Source: Alloalcanivorax balearicus MACL04 (GTDB lineage Bacteria > Pseudomonadota > Gammaproteobacteria > Pseudomonadales > Alcanivoracaceae). Taken from it: 64,000 bases of DNA. A program made the position numbers and the translations under genes. The stretch spans positions 1 through 64,000 of the forward strand of contig NZ_ARXS01000003.1 in NCBI RefSeq assembly GCF_025532145.1, written 5' to 3'. A model generated the notes under the pieces. The model saw only the letters and a program-made list of their open reading frames with translations, did not search any database and had not been told where the DNA came from. Below are positions 1-8,694 of the stretch, piece after piece; position 1 is the stretch's first letter; every line of letters starts with the position of its first letter.

Positions 1-33
1 AGCACGCCAGCACGCCAGCACGCCAGCACGCTA
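1..33. repeat. 8-bp tandem microrepeat (AGCACGCC)n
   Basis: Four consecutive copies of the octamer AGCACGCC open the window, the last ending in T. The array may extend upstream of the window edge. Related GCACGC-rich runs occur near 171-195, 47889-47922 and 48001-48026. No gene is visible in it. Confidence 0.8.
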
Positions 34-80
34 AGCCTGAAAGCCTGATTATCAGCCTTGGAGACATGAATTCGCGCTGT

Positions 81-150
81 ATTCGCTGGCAAGCCAGCTT
101 CCCACAGCTGCTTCGCGGCGCTCTTTGTGGGAGCGACCTTGGCCGCGAAT
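81..150. repeat. REP-like imperfect palindrome
   Basis: Two arms, 81-106 and 126-150, face each other. Each carries the CCCACA/TGTGGG core and an ATTCGC/GCGAAT outer end, separated by a short spacer. The layout matches the other REP-like elements in this window at 14345, 23333 and 34529. It lies intergenically upstream of fliA. Apart from this element and the microrepeats, nothing gene-like is seen in 1-350. Confidence 0.6.
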
Positions 151-170
151 CGGGGTGTTAGCGTGCAAGC

Positions 171-195
171 GTGTTGCGTGTTGCGTGTTGCGTGT
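171..195. repeat. 7-bp tandem microrepeat (GTGTTGC)n
   Basis: About three and a half copies of GTGTTGC lie in the leader region upstream of fliA. This is a simple-sequence array of the sort that changes copy number by slippage. No function is evident. Confidence 0.75.
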
Positions 196-350
196 CAGCC
201 AGCTCCCAGTCTCCGCCAGTCGCCGGAATAACCCCCAACAATGCCGTCTTTTCCGGGCATGGCCGTCGCCATGGAAGCGAATAATGGATGGACTCCCGCG
301 ATTCGGGGTGATCAGTGCGGACGCCGATGGGGCGCTGTTGAGGACAGGGC

Positions 351-1046
351 ATGTACACCGCTCAAGGGAAAATCGACCAACAGGCGCTGCTGGAGGAGCA
401 CTTGCCAGCGGTGCGGCGCCAGGCGCTGGCGTTGCAGGTCAAGCTGCCTGCCAGCATTGAACTGGACGATCTGATCCAGGCCGGTACCGTCGGCCTGCTG
501 GATGCTCTGCGCCGCTATGATCCCAACGCCGGCGCCAGTTTCTCCACCTTTGCCAGCCAGCGCATTCGCGGTGCCATGATCGATGAATTGCGTTCACGTG
601 ACTGGTTGCCGCGCAGCGTGCGCCGCCATGCGCGCGAACTGGACCGGTGCGTGCACCGGCTCGAGCAACGTCTCGGCCGTGCCCCCCAGGAACGGGAAGT
701 GGCCGCCGAGATGGGCATGAGCCTGGAGGAGTACCGGCAGTTGCTCAGCGACACCAATAGCGGCCTGCTGCTGCCGTTCGAGGACATCGTCGCCGAACAG
801 GGCGAACCGGATGCCGGCGGCAATGGCCCGCCGGACCCGTTCAGCGCCCTGGTGGACGGGCAGCAGCGCGACCGCCTGATCGCCGCCATCGAGGCATTGC
901 CGGACCGGGAAAAACTGCTCATCGGGCTGTATTACCAGGAAGACCTCAACCTCAAGGAAATCGGCGCCGTGCTGGGCGTCACCGAATCCCGGGTTTGTCA
1001 ATTGCACAGCCAGGCGGTGAGCCGTTTGCGCGGCCGCCTGGCTTGA
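351..1046 (+). CDS. fliA: FliA-type RNA polymerase sigma factor (sigma-28)
   Basis: This 231-residue protein fits the usual 230-250 aa of FliA, the alternative sigma factor that directs RNA polymerase to late flagellar and chemotaxis promoters. Region 2 lies at about residues 15-90 (DLIQAGTVGLLDALRRYD, then FSTFASQRIRGAMIDELR), region 3 in the middle, and a region 4 helix-turn-helix near the C-terminus (LNLKEIGAVLGVTESRVCQL). The start is the ATG at 351. In related bacteria fliA follows flhF/fleN and precedes cheY/cheZ. Here the downstream neighbours are not flagellar, so it either ends a cluster that lies upstream of the window or stands alone. The family call is firm; the gene name rests on similarity of layout to FliA. 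Confidence 0.9.
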   Translation: MYTAQGKIDQQALLEEHLPAVRRQALALQVKLPASIELDDLIQAGTVGLLDALRRYDPNAGASFSTFASQRIRGAMIDELRSRDWLPRSVRRHARELDRCVHRLEQRLGRAPQEREVAAEMGMSLEEYRQLLSDTNSGLLLPFEDIVAEQGEPDAGGNGPPDPFSALVDGQQRDRLIAAIEALPDREKLLIGLYYQEDLNLKEIGAVLGVTESRVCQLHSQAVSRLRGRLA

Positions 1047-1126
1047 TTCTCGCCCGCGGTAACGCGGCTTCCTACACGAAGCGGTCCGTCAGCGCTACAA
1101 TGCGCGCCGACGCAGAGGCTGACGTA

Positions 1127-1372
1127 ATGTCCTATCTGTACAAAGACCTGGGCGGTGGCAGGCCAGCAACTGGCGCGCTTTGCAATACGCTTACGTGATC
1201 GAAGACTTACCGTACGCGGGTTCCAGGCCTGGAGGATCCGGAGCCTGCCGAGGACCTAGCGGTAACGGTCGAGGGCGAGCCGGTCGCCGACGAATCCGGC
1301 GACCGGTGGCCGTGGCTCTACCTGCAACTGGCCCAGGAGGGGCCGCTGAACGGTGGAGCAATGGAGGAGTAG
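1127..1372 (+). pseudogene. Decayed small protein gene (frameshifted remnant)
   Basis: Reading from the ATG at 1127 gives MSYLYKDLGGG and then runs to an in-frame TGA at 1196. The same frame resumes with LEDPEPAEDLAVTVEGEPV and ends at the TAG at 1370-1372 (tail LQLAQEGPLNGGAMEE). Between them, a plausible continuation (QQLARFAIRLRDRRLTVRGFQ, split here as QQLARFAIRLRD and RRLTVRGFQ) sits in the next frame. Two compensating indels near 1160 and 1228 would restore a single protein of about 80 residues. I do not recognise the family. A sequencing error is an alternative to real decay. The rest of 1047-1474 shows no other gene. Confidence 0.4.
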
Positions 1373-1474
1373 CTGGTGTTCCGGCTCGTCACATCCTGGG
1401 AAACCTGACGACTGTCCGCTCATAGCGGTCTGCTACACTCAGCCAAATGGATAAACTTTAAACAAGGAGGTTTT

Positions 1475-1735
1475 ATGCGACTGCTGATTGTTCTGTCCGT
1501 TGCGGGGATAGCTGTTAGCGCCGGGGCAACCCTGCAGGCCTGGGATGGATCATGGCACGGCATCTGGCCCGCACTATTGGAAGGTGGGAAAGCTTTTATC
1601 AGCCTGTTCGGAGTACTTGGGTTTCTTTTCTGCATATTAAGTGGCTTAACAGGTGGCAGAGGTAGTCGGGATGGTTCTGATTACGACACCTATGCCAACT
1701 GGCATCAGCACAATCAACGGAATCGCAGGAGGTAG
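1475..1735 (+). CDS. Small hypothetical membrane protein
   Basis: This is an 86-residue protein with a strong Shine-Dalgarno site (AAGGAGG) about eight bases before the ATG. It has two hydrophobic segments: residues 1-18, which could be a signal or first membrane helix, and about 40-60 (FISLFGVLGFLFCILSGL). A short polar tail rich in Asp, Gln, Asn and Arg follows. No family is recognised. The good ribosome site and hydrophobic layout argue that it is real. It stands alone between the decayed gene and the convergent PAAR module. Confidence 0.55.
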   Translation: MRLLIVLSVAGIAVSAGATLQAWDGSWHGIWPALLEGGKAFISLFGVLGFLFCILSGLTGGRGSRDGSDYDTYANWHQHNQRNRRR

Positions 1736-1762
1736 TTTCGGATAAATCGAGAGGGCTCGGTA

Positions 1763-2428
1763 TCAGGCGGTACCGTGTTGTCGCAGGAGGTCCAGATCAG
1801 CAAAGCGCCATTGATGCGTTACTGGATCATACAGAGCATAGTGGCTTGCAACTGTTTCTTCGTCCGCATCTACAGAATTCCGGATGCTTCTTAATACTTT
1901 CTTGGCCGCTTTTTTCAGAGAATGGCTATCTTCTTGAGCCCATTTCTCAATGCTGCGTCCATAATCCGGGACGCCTGCATGTTTCCATATGTTTTCAAGT
2001 ACGCCTTGAAATTCATCACCGAATTGAAAAAAGGTGCTTTCTAGGGGTATGCCGTTCATGGGAAATGATTTGTACACCATTAAAGTCATCGGCACTCCTG
2101 TTTCAGGGTCTGCCAATAATCGATCCCCCACCGCTGCAAAACCGTAGCCAACCGCGAAATTTAAACGATCCCCTTGCTCTTGTATAAAGCTCTCTAGTTT
2201 CAAAATGTTTGTAGGAACTGCCCTATATGGATACCCCTTTTGATTAAATGCCATCTTTTCAAGGTGCGCATGAACGGGAGAAATTAAGGTCCGAAGATGG
2301 TAGGGCGCTTGATTCGGTAGTATCGCAATCTTCCAATCATCATTCCCTTCTTTTTTAGGGGAGGGGAATGCCAAAGAGTACAATCCTATATCGCTACAAA
2401 AATAGTGAGGGGCTTCTTCTAATGTCAT
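1763..2428 (-). CDS. Hypothetical cytosolic protein, third gene of PAAR module
   Basis: This 221-residue protein has no signal peptide or membrane segment and is rich in aromatic and charged residues. I recognise no domain. Its ATG overlaps the stop codon of the preceding gene in a TAATG arrangement, so the two are probably translationally coupled. Base composition is richer in A/T than the flanking core genes. By position, downstream of a PAAR protein and an exported protein, it could be an accessory, adaptor or second immunity protein of a type VI secretion effector locus. That role is inferred only from neighbourhood. Confidence 0.65.
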   Translation of the reverse strand: MTLEEAPHYFCSDIGLYSLAFPSPKKEGNDDWKIAILPNQAPYHLRTLISPVHAHLEKMAFNQKGYPYRAVPTNILKLESFIQEQGDRLNFAVGYGFAAVGDRLLADPETGVPMTLMVYKSFPMNGIPLESTFFQFGDEFQGVLENIWKHAGVPDYGRSIEKWAQEDSHSLKKAAKKVLRSIRNSVDADEETVASHYALYDPVTHQWRFADLDLLRQHGTA

Positions 2429-3051
2429 TACTCAAACCTTGCTGTATTTTCAATGAAGCCAACAATATTCTTGTGTAGGCTGCGCCAGTCAATATTCTGT
2501 TCCTGATAATGGAAGTTTAGAAAATATTGTATTCCGCCATCGGCAAGCCCCATCATTTCACAACTTCCATGCTCAGATTTAAAGCATCGAACGTTGAAGA
2601 TGCTGCCAGCTTTGGAAACGTAAATTTCCCGCCTTTTATCACTATCTGTATAAAGATTGACGCCGCCACTCGAATTCACCAGGAAATATTTTTCTTCATA
2701 TAAAGAGGCCAGCTTAGTAACAAACTCATCCGGTGGAATAAGAAAGGTCATATAAGCCACATCGTGTTTATCATTCTCTTCCTGGCAAACACCTAAATCA
2801 GGGAGGCAAAGAAGAAAATCCACCCCGCCTGGGGCTTCTTTGTGCCTGTTAGCACTATCAGGGTTTGAATCCCAACATTCTTTATTCGCTGAAACCTTAG
2901 CGACACCTTCTCCCTTAATCGTTATGGGATGACTAACAATTTCTCCGCCAAAGCACTCATCAGATAACTCAAACTCCCTTGGAGCTGGCATGTCCGAAAA
3001 GGCGGGCCCCAAAAAGAACAAAGACAGACAGAGTGTGAAAAATGCTCTCAT
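2428..3051 (-). CDS. Exported hypothetical protein, candidate periplasmic immunity protein
   Basis: I start this gene at the ATG at 3051, preceded by AGAGGA. An in-frame extension upstream to 3324 would overlap the PAAR gene and lacks a signal sequence. The 207-residue product begins with a clear Sec signal peptide (MRAFFTLCLSLFFLGPAFS), probably cut after AFS. The mature part contains several cysteines (around CFGG, CWDS, CLPDLGVC, CFKSEHGSC), which suits disulfides in the periplasm. No family is recognised. It lies 10 bp after the PAAR gene and overlaps the next gene by one base. An exported small protein after a PAAR effector is the usual position for an immunity protein against an envelope-acting toxin, but this is inference. 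Confidence 0.7.
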   Translation of the reverse strand: MRAFFTLCLSLFFLGPAFSDMPAPREFELSDECFGGEIVSHPITIKGEGVAKVSANKECWDSNPDSANRHKEAPGGVDFLLCLPDLGVCQEENDKHDVAYMTFLIPPDEFVTKLASLYEEKYFLVNSSGGVNLYTDSDKRREIYVSKAGSIFNVRCFKSEHGSCEMMGLADGGIQYFLNFHYQEQNIDWRSLHKNIVGFIENTARFE

Positions 3052-3061
3052 TAGGTTCCTC

Positions 3062-4348
3062 TCAATTTCTCGCTTTAAATGGATTCTCAGAATCCATGGC
3101 GTCAAGTTTTTTTCTGACAACCACATTCTTGAGTTTGTCAACCATTTCTGCCTTTTCTTCAATGCTTTTATTGCGAAAAGCCGTCTTGTCCGACTGTATT
3201 GATTTGAACGCTTTCTCCGACTCGACCAAACGCCCTTCCAATATTCGCCGCTTATTTTGACAGTCCTCGAATCTCCCCTGCAAAGCATCATACTTTTCTT
3301 TATCAAAGCTCTCTTGATAACCAAGATAACTATTTTCGTAGTCTGTAAGCTCCTTCAGACTTATGTCGCACTCATCCCTCATGTCATCCGCATTGTCTTT
3401 TGCCGTCACCACATCATTTTTAATCTCAGAGTAATATCTGTCGAAGGCATCATCTAAATACCGCTCCAAGGCTTCCCGCTCCTGAGCGGCTTGAAATTCG
3501 GTGAACTTCTCCGTGCCGTTGTCGCGCGCTTGCTGCCTTGCGCGCAATTCTTCAATTTGCGCTTCAAGGCGACTGATATATCGGCGCAAGTGCATTTTTG
3601 ATCTTTCAAGGTCCGCCCGCACCCCCTGTACGCTGGCATCACGCAAGGCGTCCGTGCCTTTTCTCAGAGCCCGTTCTATGCCGTCTAGCATAGAGGCTTT
3701 TAGGACCTTTAGAATGGAGGTGGGTCGGGCTAGCTCTACAAGGCTCAAAAGGCCATCCGCATTTTCTGCCAGCTCACCAGCACCGAGTATGCCTTTCTGC
3801 TTCTCAACCTCCATTTCCAGCGCGCGAATAATCAGTGCAAGGTGATGATTCTTCGGCCCGTTAGGACCCATTTCCGACTCGCCAATTTCTTCCTCTTCCT
3901 CCCCCTCTTCAACGAGAGGGTAGGACTGACCTGTCGGCGATGAAGATTGTGTCTGTCCGGAGAGAATAGAGGCGGCTGCGGAGGCAGCCGTGGTAGACGC
4001 AGTGATGATGGCGTTGGATTGACCGACCAGCGTTGCCAGGCCGGCGGCCACACCGCCCAGGTCACTGCCTCGAGCGCCAGCGCCAGGATCGATGCCGGTA
4101 GTGGCCTGACTGGAAATCAGCATGGCGCCGCAAGAGGTCTTATCCCCATGCCTAGCGATTTCTTTGCCGTCTTCCCTGTTCGTCGGGTCGCCACTGATGA
4201 TGTGGGTTAGTTTATTGCATTTGGGACAAATGACCGGGTCACCGACCCGAGCGATGCCTTTCCCTTCGATGTCCGTTGTGATTGAGGCGCCGATAACGGT
4301 GCCTCCATGGTCGGTCTTGTCACCGAGCACAATGATCGGGCGCGACAT
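3062..4348 (-). CDS. PAAR-domain protein with long coiled-coil C-terminus (putative T6SS effector)
   Basis: The start at 4348 (MSRPIIVLGDKTDHGG) follows a good GGAGGTAGG site; an upstream ATG at 4369 is less likely. The product is 428 residues. Residues 1-90 form a PAAR domain (GDKTDHGGTV, GKGIARVGD, HGDKTSCGA), the family that caps the VgrG spike of type Vi secretion systems and carries effectors. Next come an Ala/Ser/Thr-rich, weakly hydrophobic stretch, an acidic run (EEGEEEEE), and from about residue 155 a long charged, heptad-like helical region to the end. No known toxin fold is recognisable. No Tss or VgrG gene is in the window, so this is an orphan PAAR locus. The locus is AT-richer than its surroundings, suggesting transfer. 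Confidence 0.8.
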   Translation of the reverse strand: MSRPIIVLGDKTDHGGTVIGASITTDIEGKGIARVGDPVICPKCNKLTHIISGDPTNREDGKEIARHGDKTSCGAMLISSQATTGIDPGAGARGSDLGGVAAGLATLVGQSNAIITASTTAASAAASILSGQTQSSSPTGQSYPLVEEGEEEEEIGESEMGPNGPKNHHLALIIRALEMEVEKQKGILGAGELAENADGLLSLVELARPTSILKVLKASMLDGIERALRKGTDALRDASVQGVRADLERSKMHLRRYISRLEAQIEELRARQQARDNGTEKFTEFQAAQEREALERYLDDAFDRYYSEIKNDVVTAKDNADDMRDECDISLKELTDYENSYLGYQESFDKEKYDALQGRFEDCQNKRRILEGRLVESEKAFKSIQSDKTAFRNKSIEEKAEMVDKLKNVVVRKKLDAMDSENPFKARN

Positions 4349-4691
4349 GCCTACCTCCGTGTTGATCAATCCTTAACCGTCCTGGCTGTCGAGGGTAGCA
4401 TAGCAATGCGCGGCCTCGCACCCGCCGTGTATCGGCAGTAGGCCGATTTGCGGAGAGGCCGAAGCCGGCCCAGTTGGGTATACAGGAGTGTTGGGCCGAG
4501 AGGCTTGCCGTTGGCGATGAGTATGCGGTTGCTGTTCATATGGACAGTAATTGAAAATTCCGGCGAGCTCCAACAGACATTCAGCCAATGTTGGCGTACC
4601 CTTTGCGTCTCCATGATGTGCTTGGTGAAGGGACGTTTGGTTAGTCGTCGCCATGGGTACAAAGACGTGTACAAATTCTGAATTTGAGAAA

Positions 4692-6281
4692 ATGTCGAAC
4701 CTTTCTTTCCTCGATAAAATAAGGCAAAGACGCACTTTTGCCATCATCTCGCACCCGGACGCCGGTAAGACCACCATTACCGAGAAGCTGCTGCTGTACG
4801 GAAACCAGATCCAGCTGGCGGGCACGGTGAAGGGGAAGAAATCCGGCCGCCATGCCACCTCCGACTGGATGGAGATGGAGAAGGAGCGGGGGATTTCCGT
4901 GACCACCTCGGTGATGCAGTTCCCCTATCAGGATGCCATGGTCAATCTGCTTGATACGCCGGGGCACGCTGATTTCTCCGAGGACACCTATCGCACCCTG
5001 ACCGCGGTGGATTCCGCCTTGATGGTGATCGACGCCGCCAAGGGCGTGGAGGAGCGAACCGTCAAGCTGATGGAGGTGTGCCGGCTGCGCGACACACCGA
5101 TCCTCACTTTCATCAACAAGCTGGACCGCGACGTGCGTGATCCCATCGAGGTGCTGGACGAGATCGAGGACGTTCTCAATATCGAGTGCGCCCCGGTGAC
5201 CTGGCCGATCGGCATGGGCAAGAGCTTCAAGGGCGTCTACAACCTGCTGCGCGATACCACCGTGCTGTATAAGACCGGCCAGGGCCATACCATCCAGGAC
5301 GTGCGCGAGATCAAGGGCCTGACTAATCCGGAACTGGATCAGGCGGTGGGGGCGGACTACGCCCAGGAACTGCGCGACATGCTGGAACTGGTGCGCGGCG
5401 CCAGCCACGATTTTGATCTGGAGCGGTTCCTGGACGGCCGGCTGACCCCGGTGTTCTTCGGTACCGCCCTGGGCAATTTCGGCGTCGATCACATGCTCGA
5501 TGGCCTGGTGAAATGGGCGCCGCCGCCGCAGTCGCGGGAAGCGGTGGAACGCCGGGTGGGAGCGGAAGAACCGAAGATGACCGGCTTCGTCTTCAAAATC
5601 CAGGCCAATATGGATCCGCGTCACCGCGACCGGATCGCCTTCATGCGCATCTGTTCCGGCAAGTATCAGAAGGGCATCAAGCTCAAGCAGTGCCGTACCG
5701 GCAAGGAAGTGCGTATCTCCGATGCGCTGACGTTCCTGGCCGGGGAGCGGGACAACGTGGAAGAAGCCTTCGCTGGCGACATCATCGGCCTGCACAACCA
5801 CGGTACCATCCAGATCGGTGACACTTTCACCGAGGGCGAGGATCTGCGCTTCACCGGTATTCCGCACTTCGCGCCGGAGTTGTTCCGCCGGGTGGTGCTG
5901 AATGATCCGCTGAAGAGCAAGCAGCTCCATAAGGGCCTCACCCAGCTTGCGGAGGAGGGGGCCACCCAGGTGTTCTTCCCGCTGCGTAATAATGACGTGG
6001 TGCTGGGCGCGGTGGGGACGCTGCAGTTTGACGTGGTGGCGGCTCGCCTGAAGGCCGAGTACGGCGTGGAATGCCGTTACGAGCCGGTCAACGTCACCAC
6101 CGCCCGCTGGATGGAGGCGGACAGCGAACGCGAACTGGCGTCTTTCGAGCGCAAAGCCTACGACAACCTGGCCCGCGACGGCGCCGGTCATCTGACCTAC
6201 CTGGCTCCGACGCGGGTCAATCTGCAACTCACCGAGGAACGGCACCCGGAAATCCGTTTCCTCGAGACCCGGGAGATTTGA
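4692..6281 (+). CDS. prfC: Peptide chain release factor 3 (RF3)
   Basis: RF3 is a translational GTPase that removes RF1/RF2 from the ribosome after termination. The product is 529 residues from the ATG at 4692, the normal RF3 length; the upstream in-frame ATG at 4653 would add 13 unusual residues. Visible motifs are the G1 loop HPDAGKTT (residues 21-28), G3 [16 protein letters not shown] (near 85-100) and G4 NKLD. The C-terminal half holds the EF-G-like domain II and III segments (for example ITYLAPT-like text near the end). The gene is transcribed alone, head to head with the PAAR module. Confidence 0.97.
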   Translation: MSNLSFLDKIRQRRTFAIISHPDAGKTTITEKLLLYGNQIQLAGTVKGKKSGRHATSDWMEMEKERGISVTTSVMQFPYQDAMVNLLDTPGHADFSEDTYRTLTAVDSALMVIDAAKGVEERTVKLMEVCRLRDTPILTFINKLDRDVRDPIEVLDEIEDVLNIECAPVTWPIGMGKSFKGVYNLLRDTTVLYKTGQGHTIQDVREIKGLTNPELDQAVGADYAQELRDMLELVRGASHDFDLERFLDGRLTPVFFGTALGNFGVDHMLDGLVKWAPPPQSREAVERRVGAEEPKMTGFVFKIQANMDPRHRDRIAFMRICSGKYQKGIKLKQCRTGKEVRISDALTFLAGERDNVEEAFAGDIIGLHNHGTIQIGDTFTEGEDLRFTGIPHFAPELFRRVVLNDPLKSKQLHKGLTQLAEEGATQVFFPLRNNDVVLGAVGTLQFDVVAARLKAEYGVECRYEPVNVTTARWMEADSERELASFERKAYDNLARDGAGHLTYLAPTRVNLQLTEERHPEIRFLETREI

Positions 6282-6330
6282 TCTCCCGGACACCGTTGCC
6301 GTACAAATTTTAAACGGACTGAAACCTGCC

Positions 6331-6357
6331 GGTCCCCGCTTTGCAACAACGGGGACC
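6331..6357. terminator. Hairpin downstream of prfC
   Basis: GGTCCCCG and CGGGGACC form a perfect 8-bp stem around an 11-nt loop, 50 bp after the prfC stop. No T-run follows, so it may be a terminator of non-classical type, an attenuator or only a stable hairpin. Confidence 0.3.
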
Positions 6358-6502
6358 TAGGCTCCTCCCCCAGCGCCTTTGTCTTCATCTCCGCCGTTCT
6401 GGCGGCTATCCCATGAACCGTCGCGAAAACCACACCCGTGAGGGTGGCCGGGACCTTTTGGGGGGCGCTTCCATAGCATCAATAACATCGGGGAGCACAG
6501 TC

Positions 6503-8569
6503 ATGTTTTTCTCTTCTCATCCCGGCCGTCTGGTCCGGGTGTTTCTGATTCTGCTGTTGTCGATACCGTCACTGGTGTTGGCGCAGTCCGCTCCGAACCC
6601 CACGGTTCGGGATACCGTATTCGATATTCAGCAGCGATTTCTTGAGCAGTTCAGCACCGAGGCGTTGCAGTCGATGACTCCGGATCAGGTGCTCGCCAAC
6701 CTCTCCGCCGAGGAGCGCCATATCCTCGGCACCGACTTCGTTCGCTTTACCGTGAACGTACCGGTGGTGGTTTCGGTGATACGGGATCCGTGGCCGGTGG
6801 CGCAGTTCTGGTTGGCGGACCTGGGATTCGAGAAAACCGATCTGAAGGCACGCATTCGCCATGAGACCGAGTGGGAAGTGTGGCAGGCGGAGTTTGCCGC
6901 CGGCGAGGTGGGGCTGGGGGTAAACGGTATCATCGACGGTGATTCCAACGGCAGTATCGAGTCCTACGCCATCGCGGTGGCGCCGGTGAACGCGGATAAC
7001 GAACTGGTGATCAGCGATCTCTACCATCCGTCCTTTGGCCTGGATACCGTGGCTCTGGAGCGCCCGGCCTGGGCCGACGAAGAGAGCCGCTACTTTATCG
7101 AGTTGCCGGACCAACTGGTGGGACAGCAGTCCGTGCAGTTACTGCGCACTCGCCGCAACGATGGCCAGTTGATCCACTTCGCCAATATCACGCCGTACCC
7201 ATCCACTGCGAGGCCGGATCAGGTGGTTCTGACACTGGGCGATGACCCGGCTACCTCCGCGGTGGTGCAGTGGCGCACGGACCGCACGGAAAGCGCCGGC
7301 AAAGTCGTGTTCCAGGAGAAAAGCCATTTTACCGGCTTCGACGCCGGCGATGAGTATCTGTCCGCCTCATCCGAGGGGCCGGTGGTGATTGACTCGCCGC
7401 GGGAGGACATCCTGGCCGAGTACGACACGCTGGACGATTACCCCGGTGGCTTGCTTGAGCTGCGCCCGGAGCCGGGCAATGATCCGGTGGTGAACCGGCA
7501 TATCGTTCCCCTGCGTGATCTGAAACCGGCCACCAGCTATGTCTATGCCGTGGGTAACGGCGAGGACGGCGGCTGGAGCGCACCGCAGCAGTTCACCACC
7601 GATCCGGCCGACCCGGAGGCTTTTTCCTTCATCTATATGGGCGACGTGCAGCACGGCTTCGAGGAATGGGAGCCGCTGGTGCGCCGGGCCTATGAATACA
7701 CGCCCAATGCCCGTTTTATCGTGATGACCGGCGACATGGTCAATCGCGGGCCGGAGCGGGACGACTGGGACGCGTTCTTCCACGCCAGCGAAGGGGTGTA
7801 TTCGGAGCAGCCGCTGGTGCCGGTGCTGGGCAACCATGAATACAATGGCCAGGAACCGAGCCTCTATCTGGACCAGTTCATGCTGCCGGAGAACGGCCCG
7901 GAAGATATGGAGGAGCGGCTCTACAGCTTTCGTTATGGCGACGCCTTCTTCGCCATCGTCGATGGCAGTCTCAAGGACGAGGACGAGTTGGCCAAACAAG
8001 CGGCCTGGCTGGATCAACAACTGGCGCAGGCGGACACCACCTGGAAGTTCGTCGCCATCCACCAGCCTATCTATGGCTCCCGTCCCACTCAGGACGAGCC
8101 GGAGTTGCGCGAGGCCTTCCTGCCGGTATTGGATCGTCACGGCGTGGATCTGATGCTGCAGGGCCACACCCATGCCTATCTGCGCACCCAGCCGATGAAG
8201 GACGGCAAGGTAGCCCCCGAAGGTGAGGGCACGGTGTATCTGGTGGCCAATTCCGGCACCAAGTTCTATGAAGTGGGCGGCTTCCAGGAGAAGTATGGGG
8301 TGGAGCCGGCGGTAATGATCGCGGACCTGGCCACTTATCAGGTCATCGATATCGACGGCGGGGAACTGCGCTACCGGGCCTACGATGTGGACGGGGCCGT
8401 GGTCGACGCCTTTACCCTGGAGAAAACACCGGTGGACGAGGACGAGCCGGTCGAGCCCGAGCCGGAACCGCCGGCTTCCGGAGGCGGTTCCGGTGGCGGG
8501 AGCTGGGGACCGGGTCTGCTGCTGGCGGGCGCGCTGCTGCTTTGGCGACGCCGTTCGTTCCGGTCCTGA
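6503..8569 (+). CDS. Secreted metallophosphoesterase (purple acid phosphatase-like) with GlyGly-CTERM tail
   Basis: I use the ATG at 6503 because it has a GGGGAG site and opens directly on a signal peptide (VRVFLILLLSIPSLVLAQS); an in-frame ATG further upstream would bury it. The product is 688 residues. After a novel N-terminal region comes a fibronectin-III-like domain (about 240-370), then a calcineurin-like phosphoesterase domain with YMGD, TGDMVNRG, GNHE, IHQP and QGHTHAY metal-binding motifs. The tail has an acidic Pro/Glu spacer, a Gly/Ser-rich run, a hydrophobic helix (LLLAGALLL) and WRRRSFRS. This is the layout of GlyGly-CTERM sorting signals handled by rhombosortase. It probably removes phosphate from external esters; the substrate is unknown. 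Confidence 0.85.
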   Translation: MFFSSHPGRLVRVFLILLLSIPSLVLAQSAPNPTVRDTVFDIQQRFLEQFSTEALQSMTPDQVLANLSAEERHILGTDFVRFTVNVPVVVSVIRDPWPVAQFWLADLGFEKTDLKARIRHETEWEVWQAEFAAGEVGLGVNGIIDGDSNGSIESYAIAVAPVNADNELVISDLYHPSFGLDTVALERPAWADEESRYFIELPDQLVGQQSVQLLRTRRNDGQLIHFANITPYPSTARPDQVVLTLGDDPATSAVVQWRTDRTESAGKVVFQEKSHFTGFDAGDEYLSASSEGPVVIDSPREDILAEYDTLDDYPGGLLELRPEPGNDPVVNRHIVPLRDLKPATSYVYAVGNGEDGGWSAPQQFTTDPADPEAFSFIYMGDVQHGFEEWEPLVRRAYEYTPNARFIVMTGDMVNRGPERDDWDAFFHASEGVYSEQPLVPVLGNHEYNGQEPSLYLDQFMLPENGPEDMEERLYSFRYGDAFFAIVDGSLKDEDELAKQAAWLDQQLAQADTTWKFVAIHQPIYGSRPTQDEPELREAFLPVLDRHGVDLMLQGHTHAYLRTQPMKDGKVAPEGEGTVYLVANSGTKFYEVGGFQEKYGVEPAVMIADLATYQVIDIDGGELRYRAYDVDGAVVDAFTLEKTPVDEDEPVEPEPEPPASGGGSGGGSWGPGLLLAGALLLWRRRSFRS

Positions 8570-8694
8570 GCGCTGTGGAGGGCTGGGAATCCCCGGCCCG
8601 GCTCCTGGAAAAGCTGACCGCTCGGTCGCGCCGGTCCCCGCCAGTGCGGCGTTTCCGGGCGATTCCGGGCCTTGTCACCATCATTCACCAGAGA

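Noticed and set aside
1127-1372. In-frame TGA at 1196 read as selenocysteine
   Set aside because: There is no selenoprotein-like context and the middle block is better explained by another frame; no selenocysteine insertion hairpin is evident.
3052-3324. N-terminal extension of the exported protein
   Set aside because: The extension overlaps the PAAR gene, is basic and low-complexity, and would hide the signal peptide at 3051.
4641-6293. A 550-codon open frame antisense to prfC
   Set aside because: It is the shadow of a conserved high-GC gene; its protein text has no recognisable motif and prfC fits perfectly on the other strand.
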